DNA of 64,000 nt from Mesorhizobium sp. (GTDB lineage Bacteria > Pseudomonadota > Alphaproteobacteria > Rhizobiales > Rhizobiaceae), in the NCBI GenBank assembly GCA_027492275.1, contig JAPUFC010000030.1:33295-97294 (forward strand). The letters run 5' to 3'. Within the stretch, counting starts at the first letter, position 1; every line of letters begins with the position of its first letter. This document shows positions 1-10,117 of this stretch, in pieces. The notes under the pieces are model-generated. The model saw nothing but the letters and a program-made list of their open reading frames with translations, was not told the DNA's origin and ran no database searches. Both the position numbers and the translations under genes were made by a program.

Positions 1-572
1 CGGCGGAAGTGGCGCGCGAGCTGGCCGAGGCGGCGAAGGAAGGCGGCTTCTCGGCGCTGGACGCGCCAGTCTCCGGCGGGCAGGCGGGCGCGGAGAACGG
101 CGTGCTGACGGTGATGGTCGGCGGCGAGGCGGAAGCCTACGAGCGCGCCCGGCCGGTGATCGAATCCTATGCGCGCATGGTCGGGCTGATGGGACCCGCC
201 GGCGCGGGACAACTGACCAAGATGGTCAACCAGATCTGCATCGCCGGGCTGGTGCAGGGGCTGGCCGAAGGCATCCATTTCGGCACCAAAGCCGGCCTGG
301 ACATGGAGAAGGTGGTCGAGGTCATCTCCAGGGGCGCGGCCGGATCGTGGCAGATGGAGAACCGCCACAAGACCATGATCGCCGGCAAATACGATTTCGG
401 CTTCGCCGTCGACTGGATGCGCAAGGATCTGCGCATCTGCCTCGAAGAGGCCGACCGCAACGGCGCCGGGCTGCCCGTGACGGCGCTGGTCGACCAGTTC
501 TACAAGGACGTGCAGGACATGGGCGGCCGGCGCTGGGACACCTCGTCCCTGCTGGCGAGGCTGGCGCGCTGA
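1..572 (+). CDS. 3-hydroxyisobutyrate dehydrogenase-family oxidoreductase, 5' truncated
   Basis: The frame is open from the left edge (first full codon at base 3) and ends at TGA 570-572, so only about the last 190 residues are present. The visible part begins just before the family's DAPVSGG substrate-binding segment and continues into the all-helical C-terminal domain. GAGQLTKMVNQ matches the conserved block with the catalytic lysine and its asparagine. Family members are NAD(P)-dependent and act on small beta-hydroxyacids such as 3-hydroxyisobutyrate or tartronate semialdehyde. The N-terminal Rossmann domain lies outside the window and the substrate cannot be read from this fragment. Confidence 0.85.
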   Translation, partial: AEVARELAEAAKEGGFSALDAPVSGGQAGAENGVLTVMVGGEAEAYERARPVIESYARMVGLMGPAGAGQLTKMVNQICIAGLVQGLAEGIHFGTKAGLDMEKVVEVISRGAAGSWQMENRHKTMIAGKYDFGFAVDWMRKDLRICLEEADRNGAGLPVTALVDQFYKDVQDMGGRRWDTSSLLARLAR

Positions 573-597
573 TTTACCAGCGCGCCAGGCCTTGCGA

Positions 598-1242
598 TCA
601 GGTCAGCGGCGAGAGCTGGATTTCGACGCGGCGGTTCTGCGCGCGGCCGGCTTCCGTGGCGTTGGAGGCGACCGGCTGCGACGCGCCGTAGCCGGTGACG
701 GCGAAGCGGCGCGAATCGACGCCCTGCGCGTTCAGGTAGTTCGCCACGGATAGCGCGCGGCGCTGCGACAGGTCCATGTTGTAGCTGGCGCTGCCGGTCG
801 AATCGGTGTGGCCGTAGACGTCGACGATCGTGCGGTTGAACTTGTTCAGCACCAGCGCGACCGAGTTGAGCGTCGGATAGAAGCCGGACTTCACCGCGTC
901 CTGGTCGGTGTTGAAGGTGATGTTGGAGGGCATGTTGAGGATGATGCGGTCCCCTGCCCGCGTGACGCTGACGCCGGTGCCCTGCAACTGGTCGCGCAGC
1001 GCCGCCTCCTGGCCGTCCATGTAGTTGCCGACGAGGCCGCCGGCGAGCGCGCCGACGCCGGCGCCGATCAGCGCGTTGCGGCGGTCGTTGCCGCCGGCCA
1101 GCATGCCCAGCCCCGCGCCGGCCAGCGCGCCCAGGCCCGCGCCGGCGGCCGTGTTGGAAACCTTCTGCTGGCCCGTATAGGGATCGGTCGTGCAGGCGCC
1201 AAGCAGCGCCACAGCCGTCAGCGCGGCAATCAGCTTCTTCAT
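598..1242 (-). CDS. OmpA-family lipoprotein with glycine-zipper segment
   Basis: The 214-residue protein starts at ATG 1242, preceded by GGAGAGG nine bases upstream. The frame is open further upstream, but a signal peptide begins exactly here. Residues 1-17 are a lipoprotein signal ending in LLGAC, with Cys17 lipidated. Residues 30-70 are glycine and alanine rich (GAGLGALAGAGLG, GAGVGALAGGLVG), a glycine-zipper pattern that can insert in membrane. Residues 100-212 are an OmpA C-terminal peptidoglycan-binding domain with the YGHTDSTG and NxRVEI motifs. It is YiaD-like and probably tethers the outer membrane to the cell wall. It is convergent with the preceding gene. Confidence 0.88.
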   Translation of the reverse strand: MKKLIAALTAVALLGACTTDPYTGQQKVSNTAAGAGLGALAGAGLGMLAGGNDRRNALIGAGVGALAGGLVGNYMDGQEAALRDQLQGTGVSVTRAGDRIILNMPSNITFNTDQDAVKSGFYPTLNSVALVLNKFNRTIVDVYGHTDSTGSASYNMDLSQRRALSVANYLNAQGVDSRRFAVTGYGASQPVASNATEAGRAQNRRVEIQLSPLT

Positions 1243-1377
1243 CGTGTCTTTCCCTCTCCTCGCCGGCGCGGCCGAATCTCGCCGCGCCGCGCCGTGTCCT
1301 TCACGCCGTCTATAGCATGAAATGCGGCGAAATGCCGACGCCGAAGCGGACGTCGCAAGCTGCACGCGTCCGCTGGA

Positions 1378-2691
<1,314 letters not shown>

Positions 2692-2751
2692 AGGCTTATT
2701 CAACCCCTCGATCTTGTCGAAACCGGAACGGTACTCGGGACTTTCGTGCCC

Positions 2752-3972
2752 TCAGCGCCGCGCGGCGATGGACACGACGTTGTTGGGCTGCTTCGCGGCG
2801 GTGCTGAGGAAGCGCTTGATGCTGCGCGCGGCCTGCCGGATGCGGTGCTCGTTCTCCACCAGCGCCAAGCGTACATAGTCGTCGCCATGCTCGCCGAAGC
2901 CGATGCCGGGCGCCACCGCGACATCCGCATGCTCGATGAGCAGCTTGGAGAACTCGACCGAGCCGAGATGCCGGAAGGGCTCCGGGATCGGCGCCCAGGC
3001 AAACATGGTCGCCGCCGGCGGCGGCACGTCCCATCCGGCGCGGGAGAATGAATCCACCATCACGTCGCGGCGCTTGCGATAGACCTCGCGCACCTCGGCG
3101 ATGTCGGAGCCGTCGCCGTTCAGCGCGGCGGTGGCGGCCACCTGGATCGGCGTGAACGCGCCGTAGTCGAGATAGGACTTCACCCGCGTCAGCGCCGAGA
3201 TGAGGCGCTCGTTGCCCACCGCGAAGCCCATGCGCCAGCCGGGCATGGAGAAGGTCTTCGACATGGAGGTGAACTCGACCGCCACGTCCATCGCGCCCGG
3301 CACCTGAAGCACGGAAGGCGGCGGGTTGCCGTCGAAATAGATCTCCGAATAGGCGAGGTCGGACAGGATGATGATCTCGTGCTTGCGCGCGAAGGCGACC
3401 ACGTCCTTGTAGAAATCCAGCGAGGCGACGAAGGCCGTCGGGTTGGACGGGTAGTTGAGGATCAGCGCCAGCGGCTTCGGGATCGAATGGCGGAAGCCGC
3501 GCTCCAGCGCCGGGATGAAGCCGTCGTCCGGCTCCACCTGCATGGAGCGGATCACGCCCCCCGACATGATGAAGCCGAAGGCGTGGATGGGATAGGTCGG
3601 GTTGGGGCAAAGCACCACGTCGCCCGGCGCGGTGATGGCCTGCGCCATGTTGGCGAAGCCCTCCTTGGAGCCGAGCGTCGCCACCACCTGGGTGTCGGGG
3701 TTGAGCTTCACGCCGAAGCGGCGCGCATAATAGGCGGCCTGCGCCCGGCGCAGCCCCGGAATGCCGCGCGAGGACGAATAGCGGTGGGTGCGCGGATCGC
3801 GCACCACCTCGATCAGCTTGTCGACGATGGCCTTCGGCGTCGGCAGGTCGGGATTGCCCATGCCGAGGTCGACGATGTCGGCGCCGCGGGCTCGCGCCGT
3901 CGCCTTGAGCCGGTTGACCTGCTCGAAGACGTAGGGGGGAAGGCGGCGAACCTTGTGGAATTCTTCATCCAT
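2752..3972 (-). CDS. class I/II PLP-dependent aminotransferase (LL-DAP/alanine aminotransferase-like)
   Basis: The 406-residue protein has the fold-type I signature throughout: NPDLPTP near residue 40, SSRGIPGLR in the substrate loop, NYPSNPTA, the LSDLAYSEI strand, and Lys239 in SMSKTFSMPGWRMGF, which should form the Schiff base with PLP. It resembles the AlaC/LL-diaminopimelate aminotransferase group of alphaproteobacteria. The usual start MDEEFHKVRRLPPYVF is at 3972; the frame runs on upstream without a better start. It precedes hom and is probably co-transcribed with it, consistent with a role in aspartate-family amino acid synthesis. The exact amino donor is not readable from sequence. 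Confidence 0.9.
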   Translation of the reverse strand: MDEEFHKVRRLPPYVFEQVNRLKATARARGADIVDLGMGNPDLPTPKAIVDKLIEVVRDPRTHRYSSSRGIPGLRRAQAAYYARRFGVKLNPDTQVVATLGSKEGFANMAQAITAPGDVVLCPNPTYPIHAFGFIMSGGVIRSMQVEPDDGFIPALERGFRHSIPKPLALILNYPSNPTAFVASLDFYKDVVAFARKHEIIILSDLAYSEIYFDGNPPPSVLQVPGAMDVAVEFTSMSKTFSMPGWRMGFAVGNERLISALTRVKSYLDYGAFTPIQVAATAALNGDGSDIAEVREVYRKRRDVMVDSFSRAGWDVPPPAATMFAWAPIPEPFRHLGSVEFSKLLIEHADVAVAPGIGFGEHGDDYVRLALVENEHRIRQAARSIKRFLSTAAKQPNNVVSIAARR

Positions 3973-4052
3973 GACGTGGACCCAAGCGGCGCGGTTGATG
4001 GCGCGCCCTATACACCTGTTTGCGCGAAGGGTCGAGGGTCGGGACCGGCCCT

Positions 4053-4430
4053 TCAGCGGGCCGATCGGCCCTCGATCACCTTGAGCGTGTCGCCCTGATC
4101 CTCGATCAGTTGCAGGCGGCGGCGCTCCTCGGTGCTCAGCGCCCGTCCGCCCGGCGACTGCCTGCGCTGCGCCGCCTGCAGCGCGGCGTGCTTGGCCTGC
4201 GCCTCCTCCGGCGTGAACTGGCGCGTCGCGACCCTCGGCGCGACGTTGAGGTTGGGATAGGTGCCCGTGTCGACCGGGCCGGTGCCGAAGCGGCGCGCCT
4301 GCTCGCCGGCATCCAGCGGCGCGATGGCGTCCAGATCGGCGGTCGAGGAGCATCCTGCGGCCAGCGCGGCCAGGGCCGCGGCGAAAAAGCAGCGGAACGA
4401 CCGGAAAGGCGTGGCGTGGCGCTTTGTCAT
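4053..4430 (-). CDS. small predicted lipoprotein
   Basis: This 125-residue protein of unknown function has a positively charged start, a hydrophobic stretch and a lipobox LAAGC, so Cys27 is the likely lipid-modified residue. The rest is polar and basic: TYPNLNVAPRV in the middle and a predicted helix EERRRLQLIEDQ near the end. This pattern is typical of short conserved rhizobial lipoproteins seen beside hom and aminotransferase genes. It is divergent from phaC and shares the 119-base intergenic region with it. No enzymatic motif is visible. Confidence 0.75.
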   Translation of the reverse strand: MTKRHATPFRSFRCFFAAALAALAAGCSSTADLDAIAPLDAGEQARRFGTGPVDTGTYPNLNVAPRVATRQFTPEEAQAKHAALQAAQRRQSPGGRALSTEERRRLQLIEDQGDTLKVIEGRSAR

Positions 4431-4444
4431 CTCGATTCCTGGGG

Positions 4445-4479
4445 TGGCAGACTGGGAATGGCAGACCGGGGAATGGCAG
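4445..4479 (+). repeat. three direct TGGCAG repeats between divergent lipoprotein and phaC genes
   Basis: TGGCAG occurs at 4445-4450, 4459-4464 and 4474-4479, spaced 14 and 15 bases apart. The last two sit in the longer shared context GGGAATGGCAG. They lie in the only non-coding space between the divergent lipoprotein (start 4430) and phaC (start 4550). Regular spacing of about 1.4 helical turns is compatible with a regulator site, but a chance duplication is equally possible. Confidence 0.4.
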
Positions 4480-4503
4480 GCTGGACGTTGGACCCGAATA
4501 TAC

Positions 4504-4523
4504 GTGTCATGGTATCATGTCAC
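4504..4523 (+). promoter_or_regulatory. near-perfect inverted repeat upstream of phaC
   Basis: GTGTCATG and CATGTCAC flank a four-base centre GTAT. The arms pair at seven of eight positions. The site ends 26 bases before the phaC ATG and 11 bases before its Shine-Dalgarno sequence, a position suited to an operator or a leader hairpin. No regulator can be assigned from sequence alone. Confidence 0.4.
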
Positions 4524-4549
4524 GCAACGCTTACGGAGGAAGCACTATC

Positions 4550-6388
4550 ATGGCGAAGGCACCAGAGTCGAATGCGACCGGCGCCGCCTCCGCCGACGCG
4601 TCGTCCGGCGTCGACCAGTATCTGGTCAAGGATCCGGAGCGATTCGCGCTCAATCTCGCGCGCATGATCGAGCAGGCCGGCAAGGCCGCCGCGGCCTGGG
4701 CGGAGCCGCGCGAGAAGGGCGAGCTGCGCGATTCGCTCGCCGATCCGGCGGCCGACATGGTGAAGACCTTCTCCAAGCTCACCGAATACTGGCTATCCGA
4801 CCCCGCGCGTGCGCTGGAGGCGCAGGCCAAGCTCTATTCCGGCTACATGTCCGCCTGGACCAGCGCGGTGGCGCGGGCGCAGGAGCCCGGCAAGCCCGGC
4901 TCGATCGAGCCCGAGCGCGGCGACAAGCGGTTCCAGGACCCGGAATGGGGCCGCAACGCCTTCTTCGACCTGATGAAGCAGACCTACCTGACCACCTCGC
5001 GCTGGGCGCAGGATCTGGTGCTCCACGCCGACGGGCTGGACGAGCAGACAAGGCACAAGGCCGAGTTCTACATGCGCCAGATCGTCAGCGCGCTGTCGCC
5101 GTCGAATTTCGTGCTCACCAATCCGGAGCTGTTCCGCGAGACCGTCGCCGACCACGGCGAGAACCTGGTGCGCGGCATGAAAATGCTGGCCGAGGACATC
5201 AGCGCCGGCAAGGGCGAGCTGAAGCTTCGGCAGGTCGACACATCCGCCTTCGATCTCGGCCGCAACGTCGCCACCTCGCCCGGCAAGGTGGTCGCGCGTA
5301 GCGAAGTCGCCGAGATCATCCAGTACGAGCCCGCGACGGAAAAGGTGCTGAGGCGGCCTCTGCTGATCTGCCCGCCCTGGATCAACAAGTTCTACATTCT
5401 CGACCTCAACCCGCAGAAATCCTTCGTCCGCTGGGCGGTCGAGCAGGGCCACACCGTCTTCGTCATCTCTTGGGTGAACCCGGACGAGCGCCATCAGGCG
5501 AAGGACTGGGAGGCCTATATCCGCGAGGGCGTGCAATTCGCGCTGGACGCGGTGGAGACGGCCACCGGCGAGAAGCAGGTCAACGCCATCGGCTACTGCG
5601 TCGGCGGCACGCTGCTCGCGGCGGCGCTGGCGCTGATGGCGCAGGAAGGCGACAGGCGCATCCGCTCCGCGACTTTCTTCGCCACCCAGGTCGACTTCAC
5701 CTATGCCGGCGACCTCAAGGTCTTCATCGACGACGACCAGCTCGCGGCGATCGAGCGCGTCATGGGCGCGAAAGGCTATCTCGACGGCAACCGCATGGCG
5801 ACGGCCTTCAACATGCTGCGCGCCAGCGACCTCATCTGGCCCTACGTCGTGAACAACTACATGCGCGGCAAGGAGCCCCTGCCCTTCGACCTGCTGTACT
5901 GGAATGCGGATTGCACCCGCATGACGGCGGCCAACCACGCCTTCTACCTGCGCAACTGCTATCTGGAGAACAACCTGTCCCAAGGACGTATGGAGATCGC
6001 CGGCCGCAGGCTCTCGCTCGGCGACATCAAGATTCCGGTCTACAATCTGTCGACCAGGGAGGACCACATCGCCCCCGCCCGCTCGGTCTTCGCCGGCAGC
6101 CGCTGCTTCGGCGGGCCGGTCGAGTTCGTCATGGCCGGGTCCGGCCACATCGCCGGGGTGGTCAATCCCCCCGCCATGCAAAAATACCAGCACTGGACCG
6201 GCGGCAAGCCGGAAGGCTCGCTTGGGGAATGGATCGGCAAGGCCGAGGAGCACGCCGGCTCGTGGTGGCCGCACTGGCAGCGATGGATCGTGGACAAGGA
6301 CGCCCGCACGGTGCCCGCGCGCCAGCCCGGCGCCAGGGCTCCCGTGCTCGGCGATGCGCCGGGCCTCTATGTCAAGGAGCGCGTGTAA
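4550..6388 (+). CDS. phaC: class I poly(3-hydroxyalkanoate) synthase
   Basis: The 612-residue enzyme polymerises (R)-3-hydroxyacyl-CoA into storage polyester on granule surfaces. It has the PhaC N-terminal domain (about residues 80-260) followed by an alpha/beta-hydrolase catalytic domain. The lipase-like box GYCVGG gives catalytic Cys350; Asp505 (STREDH) and His533 (GSGHIAG) complete the triad. PWINKFYILDL and the length near 600 residues fit class I enzymes that act as a single subunit. ATG 4550 is chosen because GGAGGA lies nine bases upstream; the frame is open further back but lacks a ribosome site. No phaA, phaB or phasin gene is adjacent. Confidence 0.97.
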   Translation: MAKAPESNATGAASADASSGVDQYLVKDPERFALNLARMIEQAGKAAAAWAEPREKGELRDSLADPAADMVKTFSKLTEYWLSDPARALEAQAKLYSGYMSAWTSAVARAQEPGKPGSIEPERGDKRFQDPEWGRNAFFDLMKQTYLTTSRWAQDLVLHADGLDEQTRHKAEFYMRQIVSALSPSNFVLTNPELFRETVADHGENLVRGMKMLAEDISAGKGELKLRQVDTSAFDLGRNVATSPGKVVARSEVAEIIQYEPATEKVLRRPLLICPPWINKFYILDLNPQKSFVRWAVEQGHTVFVISWVNPDERHQAKDWEAYIREGVQFALDAVETATGEKQVNAIGYCVGGTLLAAALALMAQEGDRRIRSATFFATQVDFTYAGDLKVFIDDDQLAAIERVMGAKGYLDGNRMATAFNMLRASDLIWPYVVNNYMRGKEPLPFDLLYWNADCTRMTAANHAFYLRNCYLENNLSQGRMEIAGRRLSLGDIKIPVYNLSTREDHIAPARSVFAGSRCFGGPVEFVMAGSGHIAGVVNPPAMQKYQHWTGGKPEGSLGEWIGKAEEHAGSWWPHWQRWIVDKDARTVPARQPGARAPVLGDAPGLYVKERV

Positions 6389-6571
6389 CAATATGTTATG
6401 CCGCGCGAATTGACCGTCGCGGCAAATCGGGTGATACCGGCCGACGATTTTTCGCACATGTTGCGTAAAGAGCACGAGTCGCCGCGGCTTCCCCCTCGCA
6501 TCATCGGGAGCCATGATGTCACGGCGACGGCCGCGCCGGGCAAACCGGCGGCGGCAGGCAGGGGACACGAC

Positions 6572-7792
6572 TTGGCGTCTGCGGATTTGAGACGATCGAC
6601 GAGCCTGGCCGGCCTTTCGGCAGTCGCCGCGCTGTGCATCGGCCTCGGCGCGTGCAGTTCGACCGGCGATCCGGGACTGGCGCTGGACACCATCTCCCCC
6701 GCCGGCGGCATCGCCCCGCTCGGCGTCGCCGAAGCGGACTCCGCGCGGCCCGCCCCGGCGCAGATCGCACTGTCCGGCGAGGCTGCGATGACGGCTCCGT
6801 CGAAGAAACCTGACGAGCCGGATGCCGGCTCCGAGACCGGAGCGTCCGCCCGGAAGCCCGCCCCGGCTGCCGAGGCCGGGACGCAGGATGATGCACGGCA
6901 GGCGGCGGAACGAGCGCCCGCCGCGCAGCAGGCGGTTGAGCCGGCGCCGCAATCCCGGCAGGCGGCCGAAAAGGCGGCCACAGGCGAGGAAGAGCGCCCG
7001 AAGCAGGTCCTGGAGAACGGCGGGCCGATCCTCACCGCCGGCCAGATGCCGGCCTCCCCCCTGCCCGCCAGGAAGAAGGGGTTCCTGAGCTCTTTCTTCG
7101 GCGCGCGCGAAGCCTCCGCCGCGCCCGTGCCTTTGGTGGACACGCAGGCCGAGCCCCGCACATCCGCGCCCGAGACCACGAAGACCGAGGAGAAGGCCGC
7201 CGAAAAGAGCAAGCCGCTGGTCGTCCTGACATCGACGCCCGGTCAGCAGAAGCCGCTGTCCATGGCGTCGCTCGGCCGCACCACGGGCGGCGACGCCCTG
7301 CCCGGCGTGCGCTCCTACGAGAACCTGTTCGAGATCAAGCGCAAATCCGGCACCGACGACACCAGCGACATCGACATCCACGAAGATGAAGGCGGCGGAA
7401 GCGTGCGTCTGGCCAGCGCGGCGGGCCTGGCGCGGCTGGCGCCGAACGGTCTGCTGCGGCAGCGCGAGGACGTCGACGTGTCGTGCCTGAAGCCGGCCCT
7501 GGTCAGCATGCTCAGGCAGGTCGAGTCGCGCTTCGGCAAGAAGGTCGTCGTCACCTCCGGCTATCGCAGCCCCACGCACAACCGCCGGGTCAACGGGGCG
7601 CAGAAGTCGCAGCACATGTATTGCGCGGCGGCCGACGTGCAGGTGCCGGGCGTCAGCAAATGGGAGCTGGCGCGCTTCGCCCGCTCGCTGCAGGGCCGCG
7701 GCGGCGTCGGCACCTATTGCCATACCGAGTCGGTGCACATCGACGTCGGCCCCGAGCGCGACTGGAACTGGCGCTGCCGCCGGCGCGGATGA
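6572..7792 (+). CDS. M15-family D,D-peptidase-like lipoprotein (YcbK/M15A type)
   Basis: The C-terminal 120 residues match zinc D-Ala-D-Ala peptidases of family M15: SGYRSPTHN, then SQHMYCAAAD supplying His348 and Asp355, and VHIDVG supplying His389. The start is placed at TTG 6572 because AGGGG lies seven bases upstream and the product then begins with a signal sequence ending in LGAC (Cys28 lipidated). An ATG at 6398 would bury that signal behind 58 residues and has no clear ribosome site. Residues 40-270 are a low-complexity Ala/Pro/Glu linker, probably spanning the periplasm. It should act on, or bind, peptidoglycan. Confidence 0.8.
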   Translation: MASADLRRSTSLAGLSAVAALCIGLGACSSTGDPGLALDTISPAGGIAPLGVAEADSARPAPAQIALSGEAAMTAPSKKPDEPDAGSETGASARKPAPAAEAGTQDDARQAAERAPAAQQAVEPAPQSRQAAEKAATGEEERPKQVLENGGPILTAGQMPASPLPARKKGFLSSFFGAREASAAPVPLVDTQAEPRTSAPETTKTEEKAAEKSKPLVVLTSTPGQQKPLSMASLGRTTGGDALPGVRSYENLFEIKRKSGTDDTSDIDIHEDEGGGSVRLASAAGLARLAPNGLLRQREDVDVSCLKPALVSMLRQVESRFGKKVVVTSGYRSPTHNRRVNGAQKSQHMYCAAADVQVPGVSKWELARFARSLQGRGGVGTYCHTESVHIDVGPERDWNWRCRRRG

Positions 7793-7916
7793 AGCCGTCC
7801 GGCAGCGATGCCCGGCGCCCTCGCCCCTTGCCGGCGTCTCTCCGCAAAAAGATCGGAAATGCCCGATTTCACGGGTTGCCCGACCGGCGAAGGATAACTA
7901 TAACCACGCCGTCTAC

Positions 7917-7991
7917 GCGCCCATCGTCTAGCGGTTAGGACACCGCCCTTTCACGGCGGTAACAGGGGTTCGATTCCCCTTGGGCGTACCA
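7917..7991 (+). tRNA. tRNA-Glu (UUC)
   Basis: A full cloverleaf is readable. The acceptor GCGCCCA pairs with TGGGCGT (first pair G-U), the D arm contains GCGGTTAGGA, the anticodon stem is CCGCC/GGCGG around loop CTTTCAC with anticodon TTC at 7950-7952, and the T arm is AGGGG-TTCGATT-CCCCT. CCA is encoded at 7989-7991. It separates the core-like left part of the window from the catabolic right part. Confidence 0.97.
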
Positions 7992-8410
7992 GACTCTTCA
8001 AGGACTTCGTTGACACGTCGGTGGCCATGTCCGACCTATGGCCAATATCGCACACGTTTGGCAGTCGTGTCCGACGCTGCAGTTTCGCGAATCGAATGCC
8101 CGACCGCCGAAGCAGCCTGGCATTCGGCCTGGCCGACGATCAGCAATGCGCCAGCCAGCCGGCCGTCACCGTGCCGAGGAGCATCACGTCAGGCGTAGTC
8201 ATGCCTATGGGAGCCTGTCGAAGTCGGCGGCGGTGACGTGGTTGCGGACGATCGTGCCGTCGCCCTTCTGTCCGCCTGCTCCATGATGCGCTTGTCCGTG
8301 AGCCTTGGCCCGGTCGCCCTGCCCGACCGATCTGCGCGGGGCGAAGCCGATCGCGCGGGCGCCACCAGCCGGCGCGCGATCCGGTCGGGGCCGCGGCCCG
8401 GACCGACGCC
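7992..8410. other. 419-bp stretch without an intact gene
   Basis: No frame here has a ribosome site or a recognisable family. On the minus strand two short segments look protein-like but lie in different frames: one around 8262-8310 (LTDKRIMEQAD) and one at 8205-8261 (DGTIVRNHVTAADFDRL, then TAG). They could be the frameshifted tail of a decayed gene, but they are too short to identify. No repeat of the tRNA 3' end was seen. Confidence 0.4.
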
Positions 8411-8434
8411 GGAATTCATGCCTGCATGAATTCC
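8411..8434. repeat. perfect inverted repeat over the 3' end of the GMC oxidoreductase gene
   Basis: Two 11-base arms (GGAATTCATGC and GCATGAATTCC) are perfect inverse copies around a two-base centre CT. The repeat contains the stop codon (8416-8418) and the last codons of the oxidoreductase. As RNA it would form a tight stem covering the stop. No T-run follows, so a normal intrinsic terminator is unlikely. Confidence 0.6.
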
Positions 8435-10032
8435 GCGGCGCGCTCAGCGATCATCATCGTCGCGGCGTTGGTGTTGCCTGACACGACCGTCGGCATGATG
8501 GACGCGTCGACGACCCGCAGGCCCTCGATCCCATGCACGCGCAGCCTGCTGTCGACGACCGCCATCGGATCGTCGGCGCGGCCCATTCTTGCCGTGCCGC
8601 TCACATGATAGCCGCACAATCCCTGCGAGCGGGAGTATTCCAGCAGATCCGCATCGGAGTTCTTGTCCAGCCCCGGCATCGTCTCCTCCTTGACCAGCGA
8701 GGCGATGTCGGGTGTCGCCATGATCCTGCGCGCCAGCTTCAGCGCTTCCACGGCGGTGCGCTGATCGCGTTCGTCGGCGAGGAAATTGGGCTGGATCAAA
8801 GGCTTGTCCAACGGGTCGGACGAGCGGATGCGCATGGTGCCGCGACTGTCGGGGCGCAGTTGCCAGACGCCTGTCGTCATGCCCGGGAACTCGTCCAGCA
8901 CGCCGAGGAAGCCTGCCTTGAACGAACCGGGCGTGAAGGTGACCACGATGTTCGGGCGGTCGAGCGCCTGGCTCGTCTTCCAGAACGCAGCGCCGAGAAC
9001 GACGCCCATGCCCACGATGCTCGGCCGGCCCAGCGCCCAGCGTGCGAACTGGCCGAGCAGCCTGGGGCCGCGCGCCAGCCCGTTGATGGTTTCGACATCC
9101 GTCGCCTTGTAGGTCAGCCGGGGCGTGAAATGATCCTGATAGTTCTCGCCGACGCCCGCAAGCTCCTGCCGAACGGCGATGCCGAGCCCGTTCAGCAGCG
9201 CGGCCGGACCGATGCCGGACAGTTGCAACAGCTTTGGCGAGTTCACGGCACCGGCGGCGAGGATGACCTCGCGCCTCGCCCGGACTTCGCGCCTGCGGTC
9301 GTCTCCGGGCCGCTGGCAGGTCACCCCGACAGCCCGTTTGCCGTCGAACACGACGGACGTGACCAGAGCGTCGGTGCGGACCTCGAGATTCCTGCGGCCG
9401 CGCGCCGGCTTCAGATAGGCCTTCGCGGCGCTGAAGCGGCGGCCGTTGCCGATGTTGTACTGATAGCGGCCGACGCCGGCCTGATCGGCTCCGTTGTAGT
9501 CGGCGTTGTAGGGAATCCCTTGCTTGATCGCGCTGGAGATGAAGGCGTCCACCAACGCGTTCTTCCAGGCCAGATCCATCACCGGCAAGCGCCCCTCGCC
9601 GCCGCGATAGGCGGGATCGCCCGCGCCGATGCGCCGTTCCAGCTTGCGGTAGTGGGGAAGCACGTCCTGGAACGACCAGCCGTCGTTGCCCGCCGCAGCC
9701 CAGCCGTCGAAATCCTGTCGCTGGCCCCTCACCCAGACCATGCCGTTGATCGATCCAGAGCCGCCGAGCACCTTGCCCTGGATGACCGGCAGCTTGCGGC
9801 CATTAATTGCCGGACCCGGTTCTGTTTCCAGCCCCCAGGTCAGCTTGGGATCGAAGATGACCTTGATGAAGCCTGCCGGGAGATGGATGAACGGGTTGCG
9901 ATCGGCGGGGCCGGCCTCGAGAAGGCAGACCGTGACGTCCGGCTTCTCGGACAACCGGGCCGCCAGGATTGCGCCCGCCGAACCGCCTCCCACGACGACG
10001 TAGTCGAATGTGTCGATCTCGTTTGACGACAT
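8416..10032 (-). CDS. GMC-family FAD-dependent alcohol/choline dehydrogenase
   Basis: This 538-residue flavoprotein begins with the FAD-binding motif VVVGGGSAGA (residues 12-21) and the LLEAG strand. It carries the GMC signatures GKVLGGSGSINGM (about residues 85-97) and GAVNSPKLLQLSGIG (about 260-274). The C-terminal active-site segment GYHVSGTARMG holds His476, followed by VVDASIMPTVVSGNTNAATMMIAERA. The family oxidises primary alcohols, choline or polyethylene glycols to aldehydes. It lies 85 bases downstream of an orphan binding-protein gene on the same strand and opposite an aldehyde dehydrogenase, which suggests an alcohol-to-acid sequence. The substrate is not known. Confidence 0.9.
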   Translation of the reverse strand: MSSNEIDTFDYVVVGGGSAGAILAARLSEKPDVTVCLLEAGPADRNPFIHLPAGFIKVIFDPKLTWGLETEPGPAINGRKLPVIQGKVLGGSGSINGMVWVRGQRQDFDGWAAAGNDGWSFQDVLPHYRKLERRIGAGDPAYRGGEGRLPVMDLAWKNALVDAFISSAIKQGIPYNADYNGADQAGVGRYQYNIGNGRRFSAAKAYLKPARGRRNLEVRTDALVTSVVFDGKRAVGVTCQRPGDDRRREVRARREVILAAGAVNSPKLLQLSGIGPAALLNGLGIAVRQELAGVGENYQDHFTPRLTYKATDVETINGLARGPRLLGQFARWALGRPSIVGMGVVLGAAFWKTSQALDRPNIVVTFTPGSFKAGFLGVLDEFPGMTTGVWQLRPDSRGTMRIRSSDPLDKPLIQPNFLADERDQRTAVEALKLARRIMATPDIASLVKEETMPGLDKNSDADLLEYSRSQGLCGYHVSGTARMGRADDPMAVVDSRLRVHGIEGLRVVDASIMPTVVSGNTNAATMMIAERAAEFMQA

Positions 10033-10117
10033 GCGGCCCTCATGGGTTGGCGGTCGGCGCGCGCCGGCGCCGCCGTCGATGGTCCGAGCGGTGGTCCATC
10101 GCCGCGGCGGCGTTCGT

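Noticed and set aside
4793..7738. A 981-codon open frame on the minus strand opposite phaC and the peptidase gene
   Set aside because: Its product is low-complexity Arg/Gly/Ala-rich with no family motif; it is a high-GC shadow of two well supported genes.
7917..7991. tRNA-Glu as a proven island attachment site
   Set aside because: No second copy of the tRNA 3' end and no integrase gene were seen in the window, so only a suggestion is made.
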